From: Vibrio crassostreae
Lineage (GTDB): Bacteria > Pseudomonadota > Gammaproteobacteria > Enterobacterales > Vibrionaceae
Length of the DNA stretch: 64,000 bases
Reading direction: 5' to 3'
NCBI RefSeq assembly: GCF_024347415.1
Contig: NZ_AP025477.1
Span: 806,001 to 870,000, forward strand
Position 1 is the first letter of the stretch; the number at the start of each line of letters is the position of its first letter. The position numbers and the translations under genes were made by a program. Shown in pieces: positions 35,132 through 44,491 of this stretch. A model generated the notes under the pieces. The model searched no databases. It was not told the origin of the DNA and worked only from the letters and a program-made list of their open reading frames with translations.

Positions 35132-35815
35132 TTACTTCACAACGATGGTGATAGTTGCAACAGGGTTTAACCAGCGATGGCTGCTGCTATCGAGGTCACT
35201 TATACCGGCAACCGGATCACTGTCACCAAGGTTGCCAGGGTGAACATGAACCTTAGTATTTGAAAGCGCGGTTTCTACGCCCGTACCGCCAGCGCCAAAG
35301 GTTATAAACGGTGGATTAGGCATGCTAGCAGCTAACTCATCATTCGCTTCCGTACCTGCATCGTAGCTGTTTAGGTTTGCCTTATAGGTACCGGCTTGGG
35401 TTGGGATCTTCCAACTGTCTAGCCCAACAAAACCATCGTTAGTTGGCAGTAACATCGCACCTAATGACAAGTAAGCCAAATCACCAGTATCGATATCAAA
35501 CGTGGTCGCCACTCCAGGATTTAGTATTCCGCTTGCTGGGTTTTCTACAACCACACCACCCGCATTGGCAATTAAACTCGACAGGCCAGAGATGTCTCCA
35601 CCTTCCGCCATTGATTCCAACTCAGCTGAAGCAGTTTCACCCGTCCTAAACATGAACAAGTTAGAGTCATGCGCTGCGGCTAAAATAGGTGTGAAGTAGA
35701 TTCCTTTCGTAGCATTCGTCACCGTCACCTCAAGCTGTGCAGCTTGAACCTGAGCGGTACCAAAGGCCAACATAGCAGAGCTAACCACTAAGCTGATTTG
35801 AGTTCGTTTATTCAT
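35132..35815 (-). CDS. Secreted spondin-domain protein
   Basis: A 227-residue exported protein with a standard signal peptide (cleavage after VQA, about residue 25). It has the same spondin_N-like blocks as its neighbour: VTVTNATKGIYFTPILAAAHD, ESMAEGGDIS, PTNDGFVGLDSW, DAGTEANDELAASMPNP and the end HRWLNPVATITI. The last block matches HRFLNPGARITI in the second protein, so the two genes arose by duplication; one product is anchored, this one is free in the periplasm or secreted. It is probably the first gene of a four-gene operon with the two-component pair. Confidence 0.82.
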   Translation of the reverse strand: MNKRTQISLVVSSAMLAFGTAQVQAAQLEVTVTNATKGIYFTPILAAAHDSNLFMFRTGETASAELESMAEGGDISGLSSLIANAGGVVVENPASGILNPGVATTFDIDTGDLAYLSLGAMLLPTNDGFVGLDSWKIPTQAGTYKANLNSYDAGTEANDELAASMPNPPFITFGAGGTGVETALSNTKVHVHPGNLGDSDPVAGISDLDSSSHRWLNPVATITIVVK

Positions 35816-36109
35816 TTTGATTCCATCCTTTATTGAGTCCTATCGTTGCCAACAAAACGAATAACAGCGATATACCGTTACCTTTGCCAGAACGAACTGT
35901 GGTGTTCTTGACTCTAAGAATGGCGATCAAATCTATCAGCAACTTCATTGAATTCTCATAAAAGTCTCACAAGTTTATCCAAACTTACTACAACCAAGAA
36001 AAGTAACAGTAAAGCGCTGATATTTATTCGAAAACCATAGTTTCACTAACTTCCTGTGAAGCTATAAAAGAACAAGAGTGAACAATAAAATGGAACATGA
36101 CAAACGCAA

Positions 36110-36142
36110 AAAGGCCGAATCGATATACCGATTCGGCCTTTG
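36110..36142 (-). terminator. Terminator after yggL
   Basis: Stem AAAGGCCGAATCG / CGATTCGGCCTTT, seven-base loop, with a T-run on the minus strand. It ends the yggL transcript. The rest of the 398-base gap down to the spondin gene (35816-36109) is AT-rich and must contain the spondin operon promoter; no operator is evident there. Confidence 0.9.
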
Positions 36143-36213
36143 TTCTGGCATGTTGTTACTCATTCTAAAAGCCGTAATAGGCTTCTACGTTAAGCTAACA
36201 GCACAGCGTCAAT

Positions 36214-36555
36214 TTAGAACGCGTAGTTTGCGTCAATAAGCTCGCTTACTTCAACTTTCGTTACTTCCGCACGCGCTTCAAGCCATTGTGCAACTTGCAG
36301 TTGTTCTGCTTCAGTTACTGAGCGGTAACGCTCGATAGAACATAAGAAACCTTCAAACAGCTCTAGACCACCGCCACCAAAGCATAGACCGATGCTATCG
36401 ATGAAATCGATGAACTCGTCAATGAACACATCGTATTGGTCAAAATCAGCAATCGATGTCTTGCAGCTTACTTCAAAACCCAGAATCGCGAATTCACCTA
36501 GATATAGCTTTTTGCGTAGGCGACGATTTTTGTTTTCGATTTTATCTAATTTCAT
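36214..36555 (-). CDS. yggL: YggL-family 50S ribosome-binding protein
   Basis: A 113-residue protein of the YggL (DUF469) family: a basic start (NRRLRKKLYLGEF), then GFEVSC, a D/F-rich segment (DVFIDEFIDFIDS), GLCFGGGG and a C-terminal helix with QVAQWLEAR. E. coli YggL binds the 50S ribosomal subunit. I start at ATG 36555, with GAGAGA six bases upstream; the frame is open to 36585. It is a single gene followed by a clear terminator. Confidence 0.9.
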   Translation of the reverse strand: MKLDKIENKNRRLRKKLYLGEFAILGFEVSCKTSIADFDQYDVFIDEFIDFIDSIGLCFGGGGLELFEGFLCSIERYRSVTEAEQLQVAQWLEARAEVTKVEVSELIDANYAF

Positions 36556-36690
36556 AACTGTCTCTCTTTTCGTTTGATAAAGCATTTATACACAGTTCTA
36601 ACCCAATCCCCAAGAGTTTTGTATTGCACAAGAGTGTTAATGTAAAAAATCGTGCTACAGAAACAAAAGCTTAATGAAAACTATTAAAAT

Positions 36691-36708
36691 CTGTCACTTA
36701 ACTGCTTC
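36691..36708 (+). promoter_or_regulatory. Pho-box-like PhoB site
   Basis: CTGTCAC-TTAA-CTGCTTC has the 7-4-7 layout of a Pho box (CTGTCAT-N4-CTGTCAT): six of seven bases match in the first repeat and the second keeps CTG. It lies about 100 bases before a PhoX-family phosphatase, a classic PhoB target. Confidence 0.6.
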
Positions 36709-36809
36709 ACGATTGGTCACACATTTACCCAACTTATTAACCAGTTCGTTAGTACGCGGGTAAGTCATAAATAACGAATAATAAAGTCAGCCAATAGGAA
36801 GCAGTCGCG

Positions 36810-38837
36810 ATGAGCAAGGAAACATTTGATAGCACTCGTTTTAACAAGAGTAAAAACAAACCCTTCGAAGAAGTTCTAGATGCAAACCTTTCAAGAAGAA
36901 ATGTATTAAAAGGCGGTTTAGGCATCAGTGCAATGACCGCTTTTGGCGCGTTTGGTTTAGCGGGTCACAGCACAGCTAACGCCGCAACAATGCAAGCAAC
37001 AGGCGCGCAGAAAAGCACCGCGACTCTAGCGTTTGAATCGGTTAAAGGCTCATTGACTGACAGTGTTGTCGTACCGAAAGGTTACACAGCACAAGTGCTT
37101 GTTCCTTGGGGTACGCCACTTAACAAGCAAGGTAATGCTTGGTTAAAAGACGGTACAAACAACGCACAAGACCAAGCCAACGCACTGGGAATGCACCACG
37201 ATGGCATGCACTTCTTCCCACTCGACGGCAACAGCAATGATGGTTTGTTGGTGATCAACCACGAATACATTGACCAAAAAGCCCTGCACGCTAATAGCCC
37301 TACATATAATGAAGGCGCTCGTCCTAACATTGATGAAGTACGCAAAGAGATCAACGCACACGGCGTGAGTGTTGTTCGCGTTAAGCTTGAGGGTAATCAA
37401 TGGGTAATGGTCGATAACGACCCACTTAATCGCCGCTACACAGGCGCAACCGTAATGGATCTTTCTGGACCTGTCGCTCACAGTGAATTTGCCAAAACCA
37501 AATTCTCACAAGACGGTAGCCAAGCTCGTGGCACATTGAATAACTGTGGCAACGGCTACACACCTTGGGGCACTTACCTAACTTGTGAAGAGAACTGGCC
37601 GGGTTACTTCGTCAATAAAGGTACAACAACACCAGCTCAAGAGCGTATCGGCATCGCTACAGACAAAACTCGCTACGGTTGGGACACGCTTTCTGGTGAC
37701 AAACAAGAACGCTTGGATGAGTTCGCACGTTTTGATGTAACACCAACCGCTGATTCACCAATGGACGATTACCGTAATGAAGCACACGGTCACGGCTACA
37801 TTGTTGAAATCGACCCATACACAGCAAACTCTCGCGCTAAAAAACGTTCTGCACTGGGTTGTTTCCGTCACGAAGGCTGTACATTTGGTAAGTTGACCGA
37901 AGGAGAACCGATCGTATTCTACTCTGGCCACGATTCTCGTTTCGAATACCTCTACAAATTTGTTTCTGAAGCAAAATGGGACCCGCGTGACGCTGAGCCA
38001 AGCAACCGCCTAAGCGCGGGCGACAAATACATGGACAAAGGCACGCTTTACGTCGCTAAGTTCAACGACGACGGTTCAGGTACATGGTTACCATTAACAC
38101 TCAGCAGCAAAACCACAAACGGCGGCAAGCTAGGTGATTCATATGACTCTCAAGCCGCACTTATCGTTAATACCGCAGGCGCAGCCGACCTTGTAGGCGC
38201 AACGCCAATGGATCGCCCTGAATGGTGCTCTGTAGACCCAATGACAGGTACGGCTTACTTAACGCTAACGAACAACAATAAGCGCAAAGAAGCCAATTCA
38301 GCGAACCCTCGCGTAAACAACAAGTTTGGTCATGTTATCCGCTGGGATGAAGGTAAAACGGCTGGCGAATTCGATTGGGATATCTTTGTATTCGGCTCTC
38401 CTGCAGTGGAAGATAAATCTATCAACCGCTCAGGACTAACAGACATGAACCAATTCGCGAGCCCTGACGGCTTAGCGTTTGATGCTCGTGGCATTTTGTG
38501 GATTCAGACAGATAACGGTGCAGATGAAGTTACTGGGTACACCAACGACCAAATGCTGGCAGTAGTTCCATCTCAGTTAACGGACGACAAAGGCAACAGC
38601 GCGGTGATTGATGCAAACAACCAGGCACAGCTTAAACGCTTCTTTGTGGGTCCAAACGGTTGTGAAGTGACTGGCTTTACCATCAGCCCAGATTTCAAAT
38701 CACTGTTTGTGAACATTCAACACCCTGCAAACTGGCCATCATCAGACGATGCAACTGTACAAACTCAAGGCAATGTTCGCCCAAGAGCATCAACGGTTGT
38801 GATTCGTCGTGAAGACGGTGGGGAAATCGCGGTTTAA
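36810..38837 (+). CDS. phoX: PhoX-family alkaline phosphatase (DUF839)
   Basis: A 675-residue exported phosphatase. The twin-arginine signal SRRNVLKGG at residues 29-37 precedes a hydrophobic stretch and an AXA site near residue 60, so it is exported folded, as expected for a metal-loaded enzyme. PhoX family features follow: GMHHDGMHFFPLDG, INHEYID, NNCGNGYTPWGTYLTCEEN (the conserved Cys and Glu that contribute to the Fe/Ca site), ALGCFRHEGCTFG, YSGHDSRFEYLYKF and SPDGLAFDARGILWIQTD. It frees phosphate from organic esters. A Pho-box-like site and a long gap with no other gene lie upstream, and a terminator lies downstream. Confidence 0.9.
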   Translation: MSKETFDSTRFNKSKNKPFEEVLDANLSRRNVLKGGLGISAMTAFGAFGLAGHSTANAATMQATGAQKSTATLAFESVKGSLTDSVVVPKGYTAQVLVPWGTPLNKQGNAWLKDGTNNAQDQANALGMHHDGMHFFPLDGNSNDGLLVINHEYIDQKALHANSPTYNEGARPNIDEVRKEINAHGVSVVRVKLEGNQWVMVDNDPLNRRYTGATVMDLSGPVAHSEFAKTKFSQDGSQARGTLNNCGNGYTPWGTYLTCEENWPGYFVNKGTTTPAQERIGIATDKTRYGWDTLSGDKQERLDEFARFDVTPTADSPMDDYRNEAHGHGYIVEIDPYTANSRAKKRSALGCFRHEGCTFGKLTEGEPIVFYSGHDSRFEYLYKFVSEAKWDPRDAEPSNRLSAGDKYMDKGTLYVAKFNDDGSGTWLPLTLSSKTTNGGKLGDSYDSQAALIVNTAGAADLVGATPMDRPEWCSVDPMTGTAYLTLTNNNKRKEANSANPRVNNKFGHVIRWDEGKTAGEFDWDIFVFGSPAVEDKSINRSGLTDMNQFASPDGLAFDARGILWIQTDNGADEVTGYTNDQMLAVVPSQLTDDKGNSAVIDANNQAQLKRFFVGPNGCEVTGFTISPDFKSLFVNIQHPANWPSSDDATVQTQGNVRPRASTVVIRREDGGEIAV

Positions 38838-38891
38838 TCGGTAGAACTGGCTAAGTTCAGAAGCATTTCTAACATCTAGCTAGGTAAAATC

Positions 38892-38930
38892 AAAAAGAGC
38901 GATAAGGTTAAATGCCCTATCGCTCTTTTT
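38892..38930 (+). terminator. Terminator after phoX
   Basis: AAAAAGAGCGATA pairs with TATCGCTCTTTTT around a 13-base loop that can pair further. It lies 55 bases past the phoX stop and ends in five T. Confidence 0.9.
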
Positions 38931-38980
38931 CTATTCTATCAATCTTCGGTTGAAACAAGAGTCCTAGCCCTTGAGCTCAT

Positions 38981-39023
38981 CGTCATCCTCGAGAAGGAGG
39001 AACGACTGAGTCGGGGATCTCTC
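38981..39023. repeat. Possible dispersed Vibrio intergenic repeat
   Basis: The segment contains CGTCATCCTCGAG, GGAGGAACGACTGAGTCGG and GGATCTCTC, a style of sequence I recall as frequent in Vibrio intergenic regions. It lies between the phoX terminator and the end of the LysE gene. Only one copy is in this window, so the repeat nature is from memory. Confidence 0.3.
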
Positions 39024-39060
39024 TACCCGTTCTCGTTAATCTCAATACCGTTAATCACAG

Positions 39061-39681
39061 TTAACTCACGAACAACCACACACCTACGCCCATCATCAAG
39101 GTGCCCGCAATGCGGTTCATTAACTTAACGTTATCGGCTTTGCCCAGCATATGTTTTAAGCTCTTTCCACCTGTCGCGTACAGAGTCATGCAAACAAATT
39201 CAGAAGCTAAGATAATAGAAACCAGAATCATCAACTGAGGTGCTAAATCTTTACTGCTGTTGATAAAAGGAGGCAGCAGAGAAATCATAAACGCCCAGCC
39301 TTTCGGGTTTGCAATCGCAGTAACAAAGCCTTGAACCACCAAGTCCCAATCATTGCTGACTTTGGTTGTTTGATTATCAGTACTGATCGCCAGTTTTCCT
39401 CTTGAACGCCACATCTGAACACCCAAGTAGAACAAGTACCCTGCACCCACAAACTTGAAGCCTGTAAATAGCCATGGGTAATTCAGCATAATAGACGCGA
39501 TACCTAATACTGCGGCCACTGAAACTACCGCGACGCCAGCCAGCTCACCGACCATCATCCATAATGTACGCTTGTAACCGATGCTCATGCCCAGTGTTAA
39601 CGCCAAGGTCATACACATGCCGGGCGTGATTGACACGAAGAAAAACGTGGGAATAAAAGCCCAAAGTAGCGCGCTATCCAT
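39061..39681 (-). CDS. LysE-family amino-acid exporter
   Basis: A 206-residue inner-membrane protein with five to six helices and the LysE/RhtB features: TPGMCMTLALTLGMSIGYK after the first helix, LGVQMWRSRG near residue 65 and FVTAIANPKGWAFMISLLPPF in the middle. Such carriers export amino acids or related compounds; the substrate is unknown. AAGG lies seven bases before the ATG. It stands alone; the promoter must lie in the 90 bases between it and the helicase terminator. Confidence 0.9.
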   Translation of the reverse strand: MDSALLWAFIPTFFFVSITPGMCMTLALTLGMSIGYKRTLWMMVGELAGVAVVSVAAVLGIASIMLNYPWLFTGFKFVGAGYLFYLGVQMWRSRGKLAISTDNQTTKVSNDWDLVVQGFVTAIANPKGWAFMISLLPPFINSSKDLAPQLMILVSIILASEFVCMTLYATGGKSLKHMLGKADNVKLMNRIAGTLMMGVGVWLFVS

Positions 39682-39770
39682 ATTATTACCTTATCGACTT
39701 ATTTTTATTTAAGTGTTCAGCTTGTTGAGTTGTCTTTGTAAGGAGCGACCTTGTATTTAGCGACACAACG

Positions 39771-39800
39771 AAAAAGAGCCACAATACAGTGGCTCTTTTT
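39771..39800 (-). terminator. Terminator after the rhlE-like gene
   Basis: Stem AAAAAGAGCCAC / GTGGCTCTTTTT, six-base loop, T-run on both strands. It lies 18 bases past the helicase stop codon on the minus strand. Confidence 0.92.
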
Positions 39801-39817
39801 CAGTACCAACCGTAATT

Positions 39818-41104
39818 TTACTTACGACGGTTTTTAATTCGCTTCATCATAGTCAAACGACGTTCAGCACTTGCTTGATCTTGTGGCTCTTCGTTCGCGT
39901 TGTTCTTACGGCCCTGACGGTTTTTGTAAGCCGATTTAGTGTTCAGCTTCTCAATGTAAGCATCACGTTTCTTCGGTTCATAACCCGGTTGTTCAACACG
40001 GCGAATACGCTGTTGAATCAATTTTTCAACTTGAACAACAGTCAGCTCTTCTTCGCGATTAACGAAAGAGATTGCGTGACCTTGTTTACCAGCACGACCT
40101 GTACGGCCAATACGGTGAACGTAATCTTCCGCTAGGAAAGGCATGTCGTAGTTAATTACGTGTGGTAAGTCTTCGATATCAAGACCACGAGCCGCAACGT
40201 CTGTTGCTACCATTACACGCGCTCTGCCTTCTTTAAAATCGTCTAAAGCACGACGACGAGCGCTTTGCGCTTTATCACCGTGACAAAGTACCGCTTTAAT
40301 ACCGTCTAGCTTAAGCTCTTTAACCACATCGTTCGCTGTTTCTTTGTAGTTCACGAACACAAGCACTTGGCGCCAGTTTTTACGGCCAATAAGCTCAGAA
40401 AGCAGTTCAGTTTTACGTTCTTGATCCACTGGGTAAACCACGTGACCAACAGTTGCAGCCGTTGAGTTTTCACGCTCAACACTGATACGTTTTGGTTTAC
40501 GTAGAATATCAACAGACAATTGGTTTAACTGAGTTGAAGTCGTTGCAGAGAACATCATGATTTGTGGAGAGGTCTCAACATCCAACATGATCTTGCGAAC
40601 GGCATTGATAAAGCCCATATCAAGGATACGGTCAGCTTCATCAAATACTAAGAATTCTAGGTTAGCAATAGACACGTTACCCGCTTCTAAGTGCTCTTCT
40701 AAACGGCCAGGCGTTGCAACCAGAATATCGACACCCAGTTCTAGTTGACGAACTTGTGAAGACATCTTGTTACCACCGTAAACCGCAGAAACGCTTAGAT
40801 CCGTGTATTTAACGTAGTCTTTAATGTTTTGAGCGATCTGCGCAGCAAGCTCACGAGTTGGAGCAAGAATAAGGCCGCGAGCCGTTCCTCTAGACGCCTT
40901 TTTACCGCTGTTCAAAAGGTGTTGGATAACAGGCAATGAAAATGCCGCTGTTTTACCCGTACCGGTTTGAGCAGTAGCAAAAATATCATGGCCTTTACGA
41001 GCCATTGGAATCGCTTTTTGTTGAATTGGAGTGAGTTTTTCATAACCACACTCAGTCAACGCTTTGACTAATTCAGGAGCAAAACCTTGAGAGGAAAATG
41101 ACAT
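39818..41104 (-). CDS. rhlE: DEAD-box ATP-dependent RNA helicase, RhlE-like
   Basis: A 428-residue RNA helicase with all core motifs in order: the Q-motif (GYEKLTPIQQKAIP), AQTGTGKT, PTRELA, TPGR, DEAD in VFDEADRILDMGF, SATT, and HRIGRTGRAG in the second domain. The basic tail from about residue 365 (KKRDAYIEKLNTKSAYKNRQGRKN, shown here in part) and the ending KRIKNRRK should bind RNA. The N-terminal MSFSSQGFAPELVKAL is of the RhlE subgroup. It remodels structured RNA, for instance in ribosome assembly or in the cold. It is a single gene. Confidence 0.92.
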   Translation of the reverse strand: MSFSSQGFAPELVKALTECGYEKLTPIQQKAIPMARKGHDIFATAQTGTGKTAAFSLPVIQHLLNSGKKASRGTARGLILAPTRELAAQIAQNIKDYVKYTDLSVSAVYGGNKMSSQVRQLELGVDILVATPGRLEEHLEAGNVSIANLEFLVFDEADRILDMGFINAVRKIMLDVETSPQIMMFSATTSTQLNQLSVDILRKPKRISVERENSTAATVGHVVYPVDQERKTELLSELIGRKNWRQVLVFVNYKETANDVVKELKLDGIKAVLCHGDKAQSARRRALDDFKEGRARVMVATDVAARGLDIEDLPHVINYDMPFLAEDYVHRIGRTGRAGKQGHAISFVNREEELTVVQVEKLIQQRIRRVEQPGYEPKKRDAYIEKLNTKSAYKNRQGRKNNANEEPQDQASAERRLTMMKRIKNRRK

Positions 41105-41286
41105 TGTTACGGGTTCCTTAAGCAGACAGCCTACATTCTTATTTCAGCCGAGCACTATAAAGTAATTAGAGTGATTTATCTCACATTTATCGTGATATAA
41201 CGCAAACTTTCTCATTTAATCTGGTGTTTACCCCGCCTTAAACGAAGTAAACACCGAGTTCATTGGTTCAAACAGCAAAAATGAGG

Positions 41287-42270
41287 CTATTTGATGCCAC
41301 ACAGCTTGAGTAGAATCTGCTCGAGATCGCCCCACGGCATGAGTTGTGAGTCGATCACTTCCAATCGAGATTCAAAACCATCAAGCGTAATTTCGTTCAC
41401 AGATACAACTTGATTCGCCACATTAAATGCGTAGCAACCTTGGTCGGTGTTCACTACGGCTTTTACACGCTCAGCCGTTAGATCCGACAACATTGAGAAT
41501 AGCGCATCGAAGTCGAACTTATGCTCTGCTCCAAACAACCAACCACAACTAAAGTAGCCCTGCCCTTTATTCTCTTTACGGATGAAAGCTTCACCGGGAG
41601 GAAGTTGGAATTGAGGTTCTTGGTCAGCGTGATCGTGATGGTGCGCTTCAAGATGAGATGAAGCACTGCCATACACTCTTTCAATGTCCAACACTTCCAA
41701 TGGCACTTCACCATCATGAATTAGCTTATGGAAGACTTTGGCCGGCGTTTGATCCGTCACCCAATCATTAAACACATCGATGTCTTCAGAATGAACAAGG
41801 TCAACCTTAGTACCAAGAATCACATCGGCACTGTCTAGTTGATCATTGAAATTCTGATTCGACGTGTACTTTTCATTGGATAGATTTCGTGGGTCAACTA
41901 AACCTAGTGTCGCTTTAAGGTCAACGTATGGCGTGTATTGCTCTGAAGTCAGCGTCGCAATCACTTGTTTAGGGTGACCAAGGCCTGTTGGCTCAATCAG
42001 CAAGCGGTCTGGCTTTTGGCGAAGTAAAGCATTAATACCTACAGACATAGGTACGCCCGCTGTGCAGCACATGCAGCCGCCCGGTACTTCTTTAATCAAA
42101 GCGCCTTGGTCTGTCATCAATGCGCCATCGATGCCGATCTCCCCGAACTCATTAACCAGAACAGCCCAGTTTTCATTCTCAGGTTTGTTTTTTAGCAGAT
42201 TCAAAATAGCTGTCGTCTTACCAACACCTAAGAAACCCGTAATTATGTTTGTAGGAACTTTTTTGGTCAT
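41287..42270 (-). CDS. CobW/G3E-family GTPase, putative metallochaperone
   Basis: A 327-residue G3E GTPase. The P-loop is GFLGVGKTT (residues 12-20), the metal-binding CxCC is GCMCC (C66, C68, C69), followed by EPTGLGHPK and the nucleotide-specificity motif TKVDL. Between the GTPase core and the CobW C-terminal domain there is a His/Asp-rich loop (EAHHHDHADQEP near residue 212), typical of members that bind zinc or another metal. Such proteins deliver metal ions to enzymes at the cost of GTP. AAGGAG lies before the ATG, and a twelve-base palindrome lies just upstream. No target gene is adjacent. Confidence 0.88.
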   Translation of the reverse strand: MTKKVPTNIITGFLGVGKTTAILNLLKNKPENENWAVLVNEFGEIGIDGALMTDQGALIKEVPGGCMCCTAGVPMSVGINALLRQKPDRLLIEPTGLGHPKQVIATLTSEQYTPYVDLKATLGLVDPRNLSNEKYTSNQNFNDQLDSADVILGTKVDLVHSEDIDVFNDWVTDQTPAKVFHKLIHDGEVPLEVLDIERVYGSASSHLEAHHHDHADQEPQFQLPPGEAFIRKENKGQGYFSCGWLFGAEHKFDFDALFSMLSDLTAERVKAVVNTDQGCYAFNVANQVVSVNEITLDGFESRLEVIDSQLMPWGDLEQILLKLCGIK

Positions 42271-42290
42271 ATCAGTTCTCCTTTTTTAGG

Positions 42291-42302
42291 GAGTATATAC
42301 TC
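42291..42302. promoter_or_regulatory. Palindrome before the CobW-type gene
   Basis: GAGTATATACTC is a perfect twelve-base palindrome 20 bases before the GTPase start codon, overlapping a TATACT sequence that could be a -10 element. It may be an operator. It does not match the Zur consensus as I know it. Confidence 0.35.
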
Positions 42303-42879
42303 AATTACCAAAAAGTTGACCCCAGTCGCTTGTTTATACTCAGATTGGCGAGCAGAAGAGTGGGTTAACTAAATCGAGGGTTAGGCTGATTTAAAGAAAT
42401 TTAGCGCTTTGCGCTGTGTGAAGAGTTGAGCAGGTAAATAGATAATAGAAGTGAAAAGCAGAATTTTGGATGCTCCAGACGGACTAAAGGCGTACTTGTC
42501 AGTACGCCTCACCCTCGTTACTCAATCGTGAGTTCGCGAATCAGGAAGCCTTAAATATCGACCTGAACATTTAACGAGGAACTAAAAACTTTGTTTCTGA
42601 ATCCATCCAAATTGTGTGTAAAACCTCACTTCTCCTTGCGGTTCGTTATGTTGCTTTACGATTTAACTATGGTTCATTTTTGGCGTAATACAAGTTGCTA
42701 CCTGAGAATCGATCAAAACTGTGACGGCGATTCCACTATATTGTCCATACATTCCATTTATGTAATACACTTCTTTCATAAATGAAATTCAACTTTGCAT
42801 CTTTGCTGCTATAGGATATGCAAAGGAGGCGTATAATTTACTAAGACCCTCCCCGCATCAACTCAGGAACCAAACTTAA
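42303..42879. other. Gene-free region before clcA
   Basis: About 580 bases with no convincing gene. It contains a perfect eight-base-pair hairpin GGCGTACT / AGTACGCC at 42489-42508 with no T-run, and an open frame at 42591-42785 that lacks a ribosome site and has an unlikely composition. Part of the region must hold the clcA promoter. Confidence 0.5.
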
Positions 42880-44286
42880 ATGACCAATAGAGAGAGAATT
42901 AAGCAATCCCTTTTAGCAAAAATGCCAAGGGATGCTATCAACCAATTTCTCTCTAGAGACAAAACACCCGCTTCCGTTCTTGTCCTTTCTTGCATTGTCG
43001 GAATCCTCGCTGGCGTGGTGGGCACCTATTTCGAAGTTGCGGTTCATTTCATCACAGAAACTCGTACCGATTGGTTGAAAGATGAAATCGGTAGCTATTT
43101 ACCTCTTTGGCTTGCAGCTTTCCTTATCAGTGCTGCATTCGCCTTTATTGGCTATTTCCTCGTTCACCGCTTTGCTCCTGAAGCTGCCGGTTCTGGCATC
43201 CCTGAAATAGAAGGCGCGATGGACGGTATGCGACCTGTTCGTTGGTGGAGAGTATTACCAGTAAAATTCTTTGGTGGTATGGGCGCGTTAGGTTCAGGCA
43301 TGGTGTTAGGTCGTGAAGGGCCAACTGTGCAAATGGGCGGAAGCATCGGACGTATGGTCACTGACATATTCCGAGTGAAAGATGACGATACTCGACACTC
43401 ATTACTTGCTTCAGGTGCGGCTGGTGGCTTGGCTGCGGCGTTCAATGCACCATTAGCTGGGATTATGTTCGTTGTTGAAGAGATGCGACCACAATTTCGC
43501 TACTCACTCATTTCAATCAAAGCCGTCATCATCTCTGCAATCTCAGCCAACATTGTATTTCGTTCGATCAATGGCCAATCTGCCGTTATCACAATGCCTC
43601 AATACCAACCGCCTGAACTGAGTGCACTGTGGTTGTTCCTATTACTTGGCGTGTTGTTCGGCGTATTTGGCGTGATCTTCAATAAGCTAATAACACTTTC
43701 GCAAGATATGTTTGTGGCAATACATAAGAACGACCGCAAACGCTACTTGATAACCGGAACCCTGCTTGGTGGCTGTTTTGGCTTGTTGCTGCTTTATATC
43801 CCTGAATTGACTGGCGGTGGTATTGGTATCATCCCGAATATCACTAATGGCAGCTACAGCACCAACATATTGCTACTGATCTTTCTAGGGCGTGTTATCA
43901 CCACTTTGCTTTGTTTTGGCTCTGGTGCTCCGGGCGGTATCTTTGCGCCGATGCTTGCACTCGGCACACTCTTTGGTTACGCATTTGGGCTTATCGCCGC
44001 GGCATTCTTTCCTGAACTGAATATCGAGCCGGGCATGTTTGCGATTGCAGGTATGGGCGCTTTATTTGCTGCAACCGTGCGTGCACCAATTACGGGTATA
44101 TTACTGGTTATCGAGATGACCAATAACTACTACCTTATCCTACCGTTGATCATCACCTGTCTAGGCGCGGTAATCATTGCGCAGATGTTAGGGGGTCAGC
44201 CAATTTACAGCCAACTGCTTAATCGTACGCTGAAAAATGAAAAACTAAGACAACAAGACCTACCTCAGCAAGAGGAAGTACGTTAA
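42880..44286 (+). CDS. clcA: H+/Cl- exchange transporter ClcA
   Basis: A 468-residue CLC protein. The chloride filter motifs are present: [11 protein letters not shown] (Ser 105), GREGPTVQ with the gating glutamate E146, and [11 protein letters not shown] near residue 350. The internal proton glutamate is kept in VVEEMRPQF (E201), so it is an exchanger, not a channel. The tyrosine in [10 protein letters not shown] near the end is the third filter residue. In enteric bacteria ClcA helps survival in acid. AGGA lies 11 bases before the ATG, a rather long spacing. It is probably a single gene. Confidence 0.94.
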   Translation: MTNRERIKQSLLAKMPRDAINQFLSRDKTPASVLVLSCIVGILAGVVGTYFEVAVHFITETRTDWLKDEIGSYLPLWLAAFLISAAFAFIGYFLVHRFAPEAAGSGIPEIEGAMDGMRPVRWWRVLPVKFFGGMGALGSGMVLGREGPTVQMGGSIGRMVTDIFRVKDDDTRHSLLASGAAGGLAAAFNAPLAGIMFVVEEMRPQFRYSLISIKAVIISAISANIVFRSINGQSAVITMPQYQPPELSALWLFLLLGVLFGVFGVIFNKLITLSQDMFVAIHKNDRKRYLITGTLLGGCFGLLLLYIPELTGGGIGIIPNITNGSYSTNILLLIFLGRVITTLLCFGSGAPGGIFAPMLALGTLFGYAFGLIAAAFFPELNIEPGMFAIAGMGALFAATVRAPITGILLVIEMTNNYYLILPLIITCLGAVIIAQMLGGQPIYSQLLNRTLKNEKLRQQDLPQQEEVR

Positions 44287-44491
44287 TTACAAATGACTCA
44301 TTAAACAAAGCACACATTCAACGTGCTTAATCTCCCGATTCCGTATCAAAATCAAAAAAGCAAACGTTAAACTTGGTATCATCCACTCAAAATTAGTTGA
44401 GTGTCCTCAAAATCTATTGATGAAATACTTACAGGCTCTAACTAAAGCAAATAATCCAATATTCTGTAATTAACTAAGTCGGAGCAAGTCG

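Noticed and set aside
37143..37481. 112-codon minus-strand frame inside phoX
   Set aside because: Shadow of a well-supported Tat-exported phosphatase; a Val/Ile-rich product without family features.
42489..42508. Hairpin GGCGTACT / AGTACGCC taken as a terminator
   Set aside because: No T-run on either side and far from a stop codon; kept only as a note in the gene-free region.
42591..42785. Open frame of 64 codons between the GTPase gene and clcA
   Set aside because: No ribosome site, composition unlike a folded or exported protein, and in a region that must contain the clcA promoter.
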